Below, piece after piece: positions 35,301 to 45,608 of a DNA stretch of 64,000 nt (position 1 is its first letter; each line of letters opens with the position of its first letter). The stretch covers positions 24,311,227 through 24,375,226 of the forward strand of contig OW028576.1 of NCBI GenBank assembly GCA_932294295.1. Direction: 5' to 3'. The DNA comes from Alitta virens (lineage: Eukaryota > Annelida > Polychaeta > Phyllodocida > Nereididae). The position numbers were made by a program, and so were the translations under genes. Below the pieces are notes generated by a model. That model was not told where the DNA came from. It worked only from the letters and a program-made list of their open reading frames with translations, and made no database searches.

Positions 35301-36419
35301 ATTAAGGTATTACCACCAAGAGGTCTCTACCACCCTGTTCTGCCCTATAGATCAGGAGGCCGACTCAAATTCCCCCTATGTCGCACATGCGCAGATGATC
35401 ACAACCAACTACCCTGTCAATGTAACACAGACCAGAGATCCATTATAGGGACCTACTGCACACCCGAAATCCTGAGGGCTATAGAGAAAGGATACACCAT
35501 CCTCAAGATTTACGAAGTTTACCACTGGGAAAAAACTTCAGACATTCTCTTCCGAGAGTATGTCGACACATTTCTCAGAATCAAACAGGAAGCCTCAGGA
35601 TACCCCGGATGGGTCAATACCCTAGAAGATCAACTGACATATATCCAAAATTATCATGAAGCAGAAGGTATCAGTCTGAGACAAGAAAATATCAACCACA
35701 ATCCAGGCCTAAGAACAGTAGCCAAACTAGCACTCAACAGCTTCTGGGGGAAATTTGGAGAGAAACCGAATCGATCCAAAAGTCAATACATCACAGAACC
35801 CTCTAAATTCAAACAGCTAGCCAATGATACATCTGTCGAAATCATGATGATCTACATGGTCAATGAGAACTGTCTAATGGTAGAAACCAAAAGTAGAGAA
35901 ACTTTTGAGCCTGACAATATCAAGACTAATGATGTTGTCGCTTCATTCACCACCTGCTGGGCAAGACTAAAACTCTACAACCTCATAGACCAGCTCGGAC
36001 GAAGGGTTCTCTACATGAATACGGACTCTGTCATCTTCACAGCCCGGGAATGTCAAGATATGCCAGCACTAGGCGACTTTCTCGGTCAACTGACCGATGA
36101 GTTGCCACATGGTCAATACATAACAGAGTTGATTTCTTCAGGACCAAAGTCATACAGCTACAGGCTTAATGTCCTCACAGAGACAGTCAAATTCAAGGGT
36201 ATCATCATGAACCCCGCCAACCGTCAAATCGTCACTTTTGAAAACATCCAACAAGTCGTAACCGAGGGGAAAGTCATCAGATTACCTACATACAACATGT
36301 TTGTTAGAGACAAAGTACATGGAAGAATTTTCAACAAGGCTGCCTACAAGACTGTAAAGCTAGTTTATACCAAAAGGGTATTACTAGATAGTTACAAAAC
36401 CTTACTGTATGGTTATTAG
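32364..36419 (+). pseudogene. Polinton DNA polymerase B, one stop and altered catalytic residues
   Basis: One frame runs from 32364 to 36419 (about 1350 codons), interrupted only by TGA at 33696-33698. The N-terminal 300 residues hold two related units of about 125 aa, then Cys/His clusters. The exonuclease has ExoI DFES intact. ExoII has Asn in HNGKGYNF where Asp is usual. ExoIII YCRTD is intact. The polymerase has NYTSLYP (motif A, Asn for Asp), KLALNSFWGKFG (motif B) and YMNTDS (motif C, Asn for the first Asp). Family knowledge says these Asp residues bind the catalytic metals. The protein would therefore probably be inactive even without the stop. The frame continues leftwards into antisense gypsy sequence, so its original N-terminus is lost. 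Confidence 0.9.
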
Positions 36420-36656
36420 ATATATTTATGTCAAAAAAAGTTTTGTTAGTATGTAACCATATTTTATATCAATCTGTTATAGTATGTAGATATAGTTTAT
36501 ATCAAGCTGTTAGCTATAGTATGTAGATATATTTTATAACAGACTGTTAAATATCACTTGTACATACAACCGTACATGTTTAGATGTTAGTGTAGACATT
36601 TTGTGAATTCCTTACCTATAAATAAAGGTGTCAAACAAATACATATTTAGTTTGTC

Positions 36657-36842
36657 ATGGAGACTCAGTCGATACACAACGAGAACTGGCAAGTCTTGGG
36701 GGTTAAAATCCCCAAGAACGAAGTCTTATTTTTTAGTCAAATTATCATACTCTATATAGTAATAATAGCATGTATTGTCAATCTAACAATCATTCATCCT
36801 CTGAGCGAGCTCTGGGTAGGACTTTTACCAGATAATGGATAA
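36657..36842 (+). CDS. Polinton small membrane protein
   Basis: A 61-residue protein with one strong hydrophobic segment (about residues 25-45, VLFFSQIIILYIVIIACIV) preceded by a short polar stretch with VLGVKIPKNE. Small ORFs with this VFFSQ-type membrane segment followed by an LW motif are recurrent in Polintons. Their function is unknown to me. The stop overlaps the following integrase ATG (36835). No damage seen; the C-terminus may be shortened. Confidence 0.7.
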   Translation: METQSIHNENWQVLGVKIPKNEVLFFSQIIILYIVIIACIVNLTIIHPLSELWVGLLPDNG

Positions 36843-37769
36843 TTATTTAAAATCCATTTACTACAATACTAGTAAGCCTAGTAGTTATTCGGGGGCAATC
36901 AAACTCTGGCAGAGTATAAAAGCCGAGGGTAACCCTCGTAAGATCAAATTGAAAGATGTAAAGAAATGGTTATCAGAACAGTACACATACTTGATACACA
37001 AAAGACCTACATTAAAGTTTAAACGAGAATCGCTTATAGTAGGGGAAATGAATGAGATTATGGATACTGATTTTATGGATGTTCAGAAATTCAGCAAAAG
37101 TAACGATAGAGTAAAATACCTGGCAGTATTCATTACTTGAAAACTAAAAACATAAACCATGTTTTAGCTTATAATGTTTACCACGCAAACTATGCTGAAC
37201 AAGTAATAAGAACCATCAAATCACGTATATACAAATTCTTTACAAAACATCAGACTCATAGATACATCGACCATCTCCAAGAGATTGTTTCTAGTTATAA
37301 TAATACTACACATTCTTCGATAGGAATACCTCCATCACAAGTTACAGTTAACAATCAGCAAGAGCTTTATGAAAAGATATATTTACCCATAGAACTTAAA
37401 AGAGAAAGAACGCCTATTGTATATAAATTTAACATGGGGGATAAAGTCAGATTATCTTTGGCACGGACACAGTTCGAGAAAGGCTTTGACAGAAAATGGA
37501 CAGAGGAAATTTTCATTATCGACAAAAGGGTAGCTTCCCACCCTCCTCGTTATATAGTAACTTATTTAAACAAGGAGACTGTCAATGGTAGTTTCTATGA
37601 GCCGGAACTGCAGAAGGCCTCTGTAACCGATAATGATCTATATAAGATTGAAAAAATTCTCAGACACCGCATTAGACAAGGGAAGAGAGAAGCGATAGTC
37701 CGCTGGTTAGTTAACAGTAAGAAGTTTGATTCCTGGATTAAAACTACAGAAATTAGAAAATATGAATGA
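36835..37769 (+). pseudogene. Polinton integrase with central deletion
   Basis: The first part (36835-37139, 101 aa) has the N-terminal domain and the start of the rve fold with DFMDVQKFS (first catalytic Asp). It stops at the TGA at 37138-37140. The second part (37137-37769) resumes at a position past the second catalytic Asp, keeps NYAEQVIRTIK with the catalytic Glu, and ends with a chromodomain-like segment (EKILRHR to KKFDSWI). About 60 residues that normally carry the middle Asp are missing, and the frame breaks at the same spot. Integrases of this type insert the element into the genome; this one lacks an essential residue. Confidence 0.88.
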
Positions 37770-38163
37770 CTTTTATGTTATACTCAGTAGTAACCATAGT
37801 TCAGAAATTTTTGAAAATACATCCGCTAATTTCAAAGTCAGACTAAACAGGTCTTTAAGACTGGGAGAAGGTTGGAAAGTTGCTCTATGTCAATACAACT
37901 CTACTGTAGCACCCCATATATACGTATGTAGTAACATTTGTAACTCTACAATTGTAGGTCAAAAACAGTTAAATATATTAAGATACATCAACAATAAAGA
38001 AAAGGATTTGATCCCTAACTACGTACCAGTTACGCAGCACTTTATAGACAGTATACATATTTACATGTTAAACGCTACTACTGAACAAAAACTTGAAGCG
38101 AATGAGGGGGGGACATACGTCACATTACACTTTATATATAAGCCCCCACAAACCGCCTTCTAA
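37762..38163 (+). CDS. Polinton probable minor capsid protein, internally shortened
   Basis: The frame starts MNDFYVILSSNHS, a typical opening of the Polinton single-jelly-roll minor capsid (penton-type) protein, and ends with YVPVTQHFIDSIHIYM and TYVTLHF, typical of its C-terminus. The middle is missing: after GEGWKVALCQYN the sequence jumps directly to a region like IYVxxxI(V). The product is 133 aa, whereas family members are several hundred. The deletion keeps the frame, so the ORF looks intact. The ATG overlaps the integrase stop by eight bases. The assignment to the minor capsid family is from recognised end motifs and gene order. Confidence 0.6.
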   Translation: MNDFYVILSSNHSSEIFENTSANFKVRLNRSLRLGEGWKVALCQYNSTVAPHIYVCSNICNSTIVGQKQLNILRYINNKEKDLIPNYVPVTQHFIDSIHIYMLNATTEQKLEANEGGTYVTLHFIYKPPQTAF

Positions 38164-38186
38164 TCATTCCGCACAAAGTCATCATT

Positions 38187-38521
38187 ATGGAAGCATACTT
38201 TTCTACTCAAGAAAACAGGCCCACTCCCTTTGTAGCTGATGGTCTAAGACGCTATTCGGGGTCAGGTAACCCTCAGTACATTATAGAGACACCTTCTCGT
38301 CATAAAGATCATTCAGCTATCAAGATCGATTGACATCAGATATAAAAAAAACTTTTGATCAGACCAAAGAGGAGATGGCTACCGCTAAGCGTAAGTGGAA
38401 GACCCCTTCAAAACAACAGACCAAGAGGAGAAAGACCTCATCAAATAAAACCAAACCCAAAACTCTAAAATCGTCATACAGTAAGAAGAAACCAAAGGGT
38501 CAACATCGCAAGAATAAATAA
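38187..38521 (+). pseudogene. Polinton basic protein gene, frameshifted
   Basis: 38187-38331 opens with MEAYFSTQEN and PFVADGLRRYSG and then hits TGA. 38330-38521 in another frame encodes a very basic tail rich in Lys, Ser and Thr that ends one base before the capsid ATG. Together they look like one small DNA-packaging (core-type) protein broken by a frameshift near 38330. Charge and position between the capsid genes are the only guides to function. Confidence 0.5.
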
Positions 38522-39859
38522 TGGAATTTAAAACCACCAGCCTCCCCCAAATTGATCTTTTCTCACCTCCTGTACTTCAAAAAAATTTTGACAGACAGTA
38601 TTATATGGATTACAGACCAGTTAACCAACTGACCGACGATGGGCCTATCCTATTCGATATCAATGAGCAGAAACACTTTCTGGATCTCTACAATAGCCAG
38701 TTATACGTAAAAATGAGGGTTGTTAAACAGGACAACGGAGCCTTAGCAGCAAACAAGAAAGTAGCCCCTATAAACAATACCTTACACTCTTTATTTGAAA
38801 AAATCACAGTTTCACTTGAAGGGAAAAAAATTAGCTCGTCCAGCAACTACCCCTATAAGGCCATGTTTAGCACTTTACTATCCTATGGCAAGGAAGCTAA
38901 AAACTCTCAACTGAGAGCTCAGGGATATGTAAAGGATGACCCTCAGGAGATTGACCTGGTTGATCAGAATAAGGGGTCTAATGTAAGAAGGGATCTTTTT
39001 CAAAAATCCAACCTTGTAGAGTTTCAAGGCCCTCTGTATGAGGATATTTTTATGCAAAACAGATATCTACTAAACAATACCAGACTAACTATAAAACTGG
39101 ATAGAACCTCAAACAAATTTATCCTTATGAACCTTGAACCTACGGGGTCATATAAAATTCATCTGGAAGTTCAAAGCTCATATGATTCAGCTTGAACCTC
39201 ATACTCAGTTTGCTATCAGCAAGACTTTAGAAACTAAACAGGCGATCTACTGCTATACTCAAAGGGAAATTAGAGTAGAAAACATAAATACAGGGTTTAC
39301 CTCCGGAACTCAAGATAACCTTTTTCCCAACAGATTACCTTCTAGAATTCTTGTCACTTTCATACCTGCTAAGGCTTACAACGGGGATTTAAAACTAAAC
39401 CCTTTAAATTTTAAGCCTTATGACCTGCAAAGAATATCTCTATCGGTAAATAACGATACTATCAACACCTTTACACCTACATTTGACCATAATCAGGGGA
39501 ATGGAGTCTCTCCTAGTCATCTCAGTCTCTACGAAACATTTAGAGAATTGGGTAATGATTTTGGTAATGATATTACGTTGTACAATTTTGCCAACAGTTA
39601 CAGTATGTATGCCTTCAATATAAAACCAGCTTACGGTACATCTTATGCTCCTGAACATGGACATGTCAGACTGTCACTAAATTTCAAGAAAGCCCTGACC
39701 GAGCCTGTAGTATTAATGATTCATGCCAAAACCCCTGCCATTATGGAGATAACAAACACCCGAAACATTACAGTTAAATTGCTGATAACTAATCAATCAG
39801 ATATCATTTACTATGGAGAGGCCAGACACTTTAGATGTATCATTTACAGTAGCCAATAA
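38521..39859 (+). pseudogene. Polinton major capsid protein, frameshifted
   Basis: Two overlapping frames (38521-39195, 224 aa; 39134-39859) together give about 440 residues, the usual size for the double-jelly-roll major capsid protein. The first has DLFSPPV, YRPVNQLTDDGPILF and NNTLHSLFEKITVSLEGKK. The second has SGTQDNLFPNRLPSRI, NPLNFKPYDL and DFGNDITL near its end. A single frameshift near 39165-39195 separates them. The capsid forms the icosahedral shell in the virus-like stage of the element. The ATPase gene starts before the capsid stop (39813). Confidence 0.85.
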
Positions 39860-40536
39860 TGTACCTATTTCATGGAAGAGTATGTCTGAAGACAAGGTTC
39901 TTACACTTTTAAACACTCCATGCAATATAATAATATCATCGCCTAGCCAGGGAGGGAAATCAACATTTGTTTATCGTTTATTGAAACATGATATGTTTCG
40001 GGAAACCCCTGAAAAAATTCTATACTGTTACAACAGTACCTGGCAGTCGATGTTTAGTACACTAGAAGCGGCAAATGGATAATGTATCATTTCACTATGG
40101 TATGCCTGGCAAAGATGATTTGGAAGCCTTTCAGACTATAAGCAATGAGCACTCAGTCATCGTATTTGACGATCTAATGATCGACGCCATGAACACCGAC
40201 ACTATTCTAAAACTTTTCACAATAGGAACACATCATAATAACTGCTCAGTCATCCTACTGACTCATAATCTATTTTTAAAATCTAAACATTCAAGAACTT
40301 TAAACTTAAACACACATACCTTTGTCATAATGGCTAACAATAGAGACAAGGGCCAGATCACAGCTCTAGGTCGACAGTTAGGGTACCGTCAGATGCTTCA
40401 GGCTTACCAGGCCGCCATTGTAGAGCCCTACTCATATCTAGTTATTGACTTACGTACTAAGACAGATAAGAATTTAAGATTACGTTCAGACATTTTTCCT
40501 GACGATGGGCTTACAGCAGTTTATAAGGCGGAGTAA
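39813..40536 (+). pseudogene. Polinton DNA-packaging ATPase, frameshifted
   Basis: The first frame (39813-40082) has the Walker A loop SSPSQGGKSTF. The second (40075-40536) has the Walker B strand HSVIVFDDL and the downstream segment ILLTHNLF, as in FtsK/HerA-type (A32-like) ATPases that pump DNA into capsids. The overlap is 8 bp, with the shift near 40070-40080. Total length (about 240 aa) matches the family. Inactive because of the break. Confidence 0.85.
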
Positions 40537-40561
40537 AATTGACAAAGCTTCATTTGTCATT

Positions 40562-40789
40562 ATGGCAGCATTAAAAAAGAACATGCCCTTTATCAAACTG
40601 TTATCTATAACAGAGAGTAAACAGAAAGATGCCTTACTGAATAAAATGAGTAAGAGTCAGATGGAGTTACTTAGACAACTAGCCAGAAATATTGTCGAAG
40701 GAGACTTAATTGTCAGTAAACAGCTCTATAAAGATCTAGGCAGGTATAAATACAGAGAGAGGATGCAGGTTACTCTGTCTAAAGCTTAG
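40562..40789 (+). CDS. Polinton conserved small ORF
   Basis: 75 residues starting MAALKKNMPFIKLL, mostly helical and basic, ending with YKYRERMQVTLSKA. I chose ATG 40562 over the longer frame from 40505 because the upstream part overlaps the ATPase end. Small ORFs with this start are frequent neighbours of the capsid and ATPase genes in Polintons. Function unknown. Intact by eye. Confidence 0.6.
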   Translation: MAALKKNMPFIKLLSITESKQKDALLNKMSKSQMELLRQLARNIVEGDLIVSKQLYKDLGRYKYRERMQVTLSKA

Positions 40790-40846
40790 ATCAGTCTGGT
40801 CTCGTATCATTAAAGCGGTTTTACCTCAGGTAGAACTCATGGAATA

Positions 40847-41276
40847 ATGAAGCATTTTCTAATCCCGGACTCGACATATCACAGACTTAAGAATAAGCAG
40901 AAAAAAGACAGATCATCTGAATTATGAAAAGTCCGATGTAATATTTGAACAACCAGAGGAAGTTGACGATTCATTCATAACCGATGCATTCCCCAAAGCT
41001 TCTAAAGAAAGGGCTTTGAGACTTGTCACTTACATTAGAAGACATGATCCTGAAATAACATGGTCATCAAATGGTCCAGTCACTATAGATGGCAAATTGA
41101 TTAAGGGATCAAATATTATTGATCTACTTAGATCAGCCATTAATGGCACCATAAGGAAAACTGAGGGATGGTTAGAGTTCTTAGAAGCATTGAAGCGTAT
41201 CGACACCCCCCTGTCACTCATGACTCTATTGCCCCCAGGGGTGCCTGTCAAAAGACCCAGGTGGTTGACACACTAA
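40847..41276 (+). pseudogene. Polinton conserved ORF (SNI motif), frameshifted
   Basis: Begins MKHFLIPDSTYHRL at 40847 and changes frame near 40915. It continues open through FITDAFPKASKERALRL, DPEITWSSNGPVTIDGK and LIKGSNIIDLL to a stop at 41276. The segment W-x(6)-TIDGKLIKGSNI recurs in Polinton ORFs of unknown function, which I recognise but cannot name. One single-base shift is enough to explain the break. Confidence 0.5.
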
Positions 41277-41346
41277 GGCATGCTCTATCATGTAAGCCTT
41301 CTATAAATAACTACCAATCAACAACCTATTTAGGATGCCTCACTTG

Positions 41347-41354
41347 TATATAAG
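41347..41354 (+). promoter_or_regulatory. TATA box of PC4-like gene 1
   Basis: TATATAAG begins 42 bp upstream of the ATG at 41389. An identical box with the same spacing precedes the paralogue at 42036, and both ATGs sit in TTCAGCATCATGG. The spacing suggests a very short leader. Confidence 0.6.
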
Positions 41355-41388
41355 AAGATCAAAAAGTTGCTTGAGACTATTCAGCATC

Positions 41389-41781
41389 ATGGCCCAGACA
41401 ACCATCTTCAAGCATAATTTTGGTCAATCCTGCCAAGCAGCTTTCACTGACCATCAGGGGCAAAGAAGGCTAAATCTCAGAATACAGGACGGATCCTACC
41501 CTGCAAAAAAATACATAAGTCTATCTACTGGAGATGTCAAGATGTTACTACAACTGATACCTCAAATTTCACTAGCCTCGACAACAGGAGAAGAGAGATT
41601 TTTTGACATTGGAGAGAATATTGGACTATCAGTAATCCGAGGAGATGTTGACATCTGTCTGAGATGGACTCCTCCTAACCAGACAGTAAAGGTTTTCACC
41701 ACTAGGGGCGTCTATATGAAACATTATGAATTTGAACAACTTGTTGATATGTTGAACCGCTATAACGCATATTTCTTTTAA
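41389..41781 (+). CDS. PC4-like small protein 1 (Polinton accessory)
   Basis: 130 residues starting MAQTTIFKHNFGQ. Two strand-rich halves each end in a helix: RLNLRIQDG to LSTGDVKMLLQL, and GLSVIRGDVDICLRW to YMKHYEFEQLVDML. The pattern of strands, a turn, then a 'GV-(Y/L)-hydrophobic-E-x-x-x-L' helix resembles PC4-type single-strand DNA-binding folds, but identity is too low to be sure. A close paralogue follows downstream. DNA binding in replication or late transcription would be a reasonable guess. Intact, with its own TATA box. Confidence 0.5.
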   Translation: MAQTTIFKHNFGQSCQAAFTDHQGQRRLNLRIQDGSYPAKKYISLSTGDVKMLLQLIPQISLASTTGEERFFDIGENIGLSVIRGDVDICLRWTPPNQTVKVFTTRGVYMKHYEFEQLVDMLNRYNAYFF

Positions 41782-41994
41782 TGTATGTCTACAAATAAAT
41801 ATTTCAAACTGAAAAATTGTCTTTGTTGTGTCTCAACCAGCCTAAGGCTATTCAGAGAAGTCTGTAAGAAAGACTATAGTATATCTTATATAACTCCCTT
41901 GGTAGATGGTGCTTATGAGAAGATTTCATGCATGAAGAAATAACACCTCTATTAATAGCTACCAATGAACAGTCTCTTTTAAAATACCAGTCTG

Positions 41995-42002
41995 TATATA
42001 AG
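41995..42002 (+). promoter_or_regulatory. TATA box of PC4-like gene 2
   Basis: TATATAAG begins 41 bp upstream of the ATG at 42036, matching the arrangement upstream of 41389, including the TTCAGCATCATGG start context. Confidence 0.6.
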
Positions 42003-42536
42003 GAGAGCAGAAACAGATTGTGGTTATTCAGCATCATGGCATCTAACTTCATATTCAAGCATGATTTTGGGGCCTATAAGCGCGTATTAGACCTGTTCAG
42101 AATATGCTTTTCACAAAAATTCATAGCCTGCTGCACTGATTCCCATGCTTTTGGGTCTGAGAAAGCCAGAAATCAAAACCATTTTGATCTGTGACCATGG
42201 GAACCTTTGCCTCAAGAGCCCTGAAGTTATAATGTCGATTTTCGTCAAAAATGCCCAAAATTGTAGGAGGGGGGTTGCCTTTCTTCTTCTCTAGCTTCTC
42301 AGGAAATAAAGATACAAGAATAAAACTTACACCATGTGAAAGATAATACAATTGCTTTTCTGGTGGTATCAAGAACGTACAACTTTAGTACAAAACAGGT
42401 TTCTTTTTTGTGAAAAAACATGAGAATTTGTGTTTCGGAGGTAAAAAAATCAGCAATATGACTGATTTTGAACCCCCTGAGTGCAGTTATCACACCTAAG
42501 TTTACAATTTAAAATGGCACTATGCTGCAACACTTG

Positions 42537-42770
42537 TCTACAACACAAGAGCATCATTTACATCTACAGCATGAGAGAGTCCAAATGTAGCAATGTTACA
42601 ACACATATCTACTATCTACAATACAAGGCATCATGTACATCTACAAGCACAAGAGAGTCCAAATTTAGCAATACTACAACACATATCTACAACACAAAGC
42701 ATCAAGTACATCTACAAGCACAACAGAGTCCACATGTAGCAATGACACAATGCTACAACATGAGACTAAA
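42537..42770. repeat. Tandem repeat inside copy B, about 75 bp x 3
   Basis: Units share CTACAACACAA-type starts, GCATCA(A/T)(G/T)TACATCTACA, GAGAGTCCA(A/C)AT and TAGCAAT. The array is between the left inverted repeat and the protein gene. It is absent from copy A, whose corresponding part is missing. Confidence 0.75.
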
Positions 42771-42911
42771 GCATGAAACATCTACAAGCATAGAAATTAT
42801 GCAGAATTCAAGGAATTATAAGCTAGAAGTCACTTTGTCACAATATTTTGCTGTGTGCTGCAAATAATTGTCAGTAAGAGGACACAGAATCACACATGCA
42901 TTAAGAGTCAT

Positions 42912-43992
42912 TCAGTGTGGTTTTTTGAAACTGTCAAATTTCCTTCTATGAAGCTCAACAACCTGAAGTAATTGATTTCTCTGCTCCCGATTTGTTGTTA
43001 TTACAGTCGCAAAATCAGCCATCATTTTGACGCCACGTTCGGCCACATCATTTACAACTTTGACTGACTGTACAAATTGTTCAACTGCCTTGAAACTGAC
43101 ATTTTCTACCCAATTTTCAACTGGCTGTCTCATCCAAGTTATGTCAACATCTAGAGCATCAAATATGAAGTGAGACTCTGGGCCAACCAGATCAGGGAGA
43201 GTTGTTGAATTTTCAATGAGTGGAAATACAGGTTTGCCTCTTTGAAAACCGTCTGGCTTTTCTGTTCTAATTAGTCTGAGGGCTAACTGTTCCTTAAGTG
43301 AATTGGTCATTTGGGGATGTCTGCTAAACAGAGCAAATGGTACAATCTCTTGTGTGAGGTACCATGTGTGATGCTTCATTTTGTTCAAAGATTTTGTCAT
43401 GGCCAGACATGTGCGCTAGTCTCTCATTTCTCTGATCCATGTAGAAGCAAATATCCTCTTCTTTCTTCTCCTTGGTTAGCAATCTATTGCTTCTTATCTT
43501 GTCAATGGCATCGGGTGCTCCAATGTCAAGGAGCTTGTCTAGTTCCGTGCTGAAGGCATGTCGCTTACCATCTGGATCAGTTGAACTTGCTTTATTTCTT
43601 GCTAATTTTCTGTGCGATTCATGAATTTTCATCAAGTGCAGCATCGCATTCTTTCTAGTCATAGTCTTTATCCGTGCCATTTGCCAGAATGGAATGATGA
43701 CATCAATGGTTTCATATGCAATAACATGATTATCTTCAGTATGAGAGTCACGTTTCAAGTACAAGAAATATTGAAGAGCCTGCCTGTTGGTAGGGAGCTT
43801 TGATCCACTGATGGAAGCAGAGGGATGGCCAATCAAAAAAACTTCTGTGGATGACCTAATTGACCTTGTTGATGCTCTGGCTACTTTAGGCTTTTTTTCT
43901 GCTGGTTCTCCAGGGACAGTTGTTTTACCACTTCTAAGCACTTTCTCCAATGCCATGGCAGCGCACAGAACAGCTCCACAAAGACTGATCAA
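42912..43992 (-). pseudogene. Transposon copy B protein gene, same two-frame layout as copy A
   Basis: 43992-43324 (222 aa) and 43400-42912 (162 aa) are nearly identical to the copy A halves, with the same overlap and the same shift between HMSGHDKIF and WYLTQEIVPFALFS. The few amino-acid differences (for example Trp to Arg, Asp to Gly) are scattered. The shared frame arrangement is the main point of interest. Motifs NDVAERGVKMM and LLQVVELHRRKF are retained. Confidence 0.6.
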
Positions 43993-45188
43993 ATCTGAGC
44001 TCTTCTTGTCTTGTGGTTTTCAGGCAAGGCACTTGCAACACACTGCTTTAAAGCAATTTGTACAGCATATATATCTCTCGAGGAAACATTTTAGCCCTTC
44101 AAGCAGCAGTTCACTGTGTCCATATTACATCATTACAACTTCTAACAAGCAGCAGCCCTCTTGCTTTCCAGAATCAAAAACATTAGTCAGAGAGGCCTTG
44201 AGTCAATCCTTGTGTATATTACTTGAAAGACCAATATGATGATATCATCTATAGATTTATAGGCCCATACTTGTCACTATCTGTACCTTTCACATGCATG
44301 AGGCAAAAGTTCTCATTGTCACAAATCACAATGTTTGTCATTTTCTGAAACCTTGAAATATGGGGTATGATCCTTTTTGATACCTAGGTGTCAAAACTGC
44401 ACTTAATAGGTTCAAACCCAGTCATATTGCTTATTTTTTTAACCTCCAAAGCCCAAACTCTTAAGTTTTTTCAACAAAAAGAAACCTATTTTGAAATACT
44501 TTGATACCACCAGAAAGGCAATTTTATTATCTTTCACATGGTGTAAGTTTTATTCTTGTATCTTTATTTCCTGAGAAGCTAGATAAGAAGAAATGCTACC
44601 CCCTCCTATAATTTTGGGCGTTCTTGACGAAAATCGACAGTATAACTTCAGGGCTCTTGAGGCAAAGGTTCCCATGGTCACAGATCAAAATGGTTGTGAT
44701 TTCTGGCTTTCTCAGACCCAAAAGAATGGGAATCAGTGCAGCAGGCTATGAATTTTTTTGAAAAGCATATTCTGAACAGGTCTAAGCGTGTATCTTTCAC
44801 ATATCGTCAAGGACAAGAAATGCTAACGCTCAGAGCCAAATATCCTATGCCTGTACACATACGGCTGACTGTCATGGATGCCTATGATTTAATACAGCTA
44901 CTGGATGATGTTTCACAGGCTTCGAAGGATAAGGAACAGAGATTTTTTGACATCAATGGAAAAATAACTGTATCAGTTGATGATGAATGGATCGGCTTTA
45001 GTCTGAGAAGGATGCCGTCATGTCTAAATGACAAAACTTTCACCGAGGGACTTAACCTGAGACCGTATGATTTTAAGATGCTGTCTACGCAAAAAAATTA
45101 AACTTTCATCAAGCGTCTTTACATGAGACATTATGAATTTGAGCAGCTGGGACTTATACTGATTGATAATATTTTATTTTTCCTTTAA

Positions 45189-45569
45189 ATATATATATAT
45201 ATGTATCATGTTACTAAATAAATCATTTCAACTTGAAAAATTGTCTTTGTCATGTCTAAAAACAATGTAGGCTGGCAACATTTAACAAAATCATTGATAG
45301 CAAAATTTACACTACATTCGTATTCGAATTACCTGTTTCATATTCAGTCCTGTAGAGGGTCCAACTTTCAAATACATCTGTAATGGTTCTATAAAGATAG
45401 TGATGAAGAAAAGTCCTTTCTACAGAAAATATAAGGGTAGTTCAGGACTAAAAGATCAAAAACATTCATTACGCATAGTTTAACTTTACCTCTGTTAGCC
45501 TTGTTGAAATACCTGCTGCTGGACCGGAAATGATGGTTTCGTATGCTTATTAAGCTTTGTATCTTTGTG

Positions 45570-45608
<39 letters not shown>

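Larger units (their letters stand above)
42087..44785. mobile_element. Long-TIR DNA transposon, copy B (complete, 2.7 kb)
   Basis: The left arm (42087 to about 42498) and right arm (about 44374 to 44785) are inverted copies with high similarity, beginning TTAGACCTGTTCAGAA at both ends. The flanks are GCGCGTA and GCGTGTA (7 bp, one mismatch; a 9-bp reading AAGCG(C/T)GTA is also possible), in line with a target duplication. The element splits a Polinton gene, which proves insertion. It carries a protein gene on the minus strand and a small tandem array next to the left arm. A second, incomplete copy is at 3622-5544. The superfamily was not recognised. Confidence 0.88.
42036..45101 (+). pseudogene. 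PC4-like small protein 2, interrupted by transposon copy B
   Basis: The start MASNFIFKHDFGAYKRV (42036-42086) is separated from the rest (44786-45101; SFTYRQGQEML to LSTQKN) by a 2.7-kb transposon. With the insert ignored the gene aligns with the paralogue at 41389 over its whole length. The C-terminus is odd. After the stop at 45099-45101 there is another in-register copy of the final helix (RLYMRHYEFEQL, to 45188) in a different frame, as if the end had been partly duplicated or frame-shifted. Confidence 0.75.

Noticed and set aside
40505..40561. Longer start for the small Polinton ORF
   Set aside because: It overlaps the ATPase end, and the conserved-looking protein begins at the internal Met (40562).
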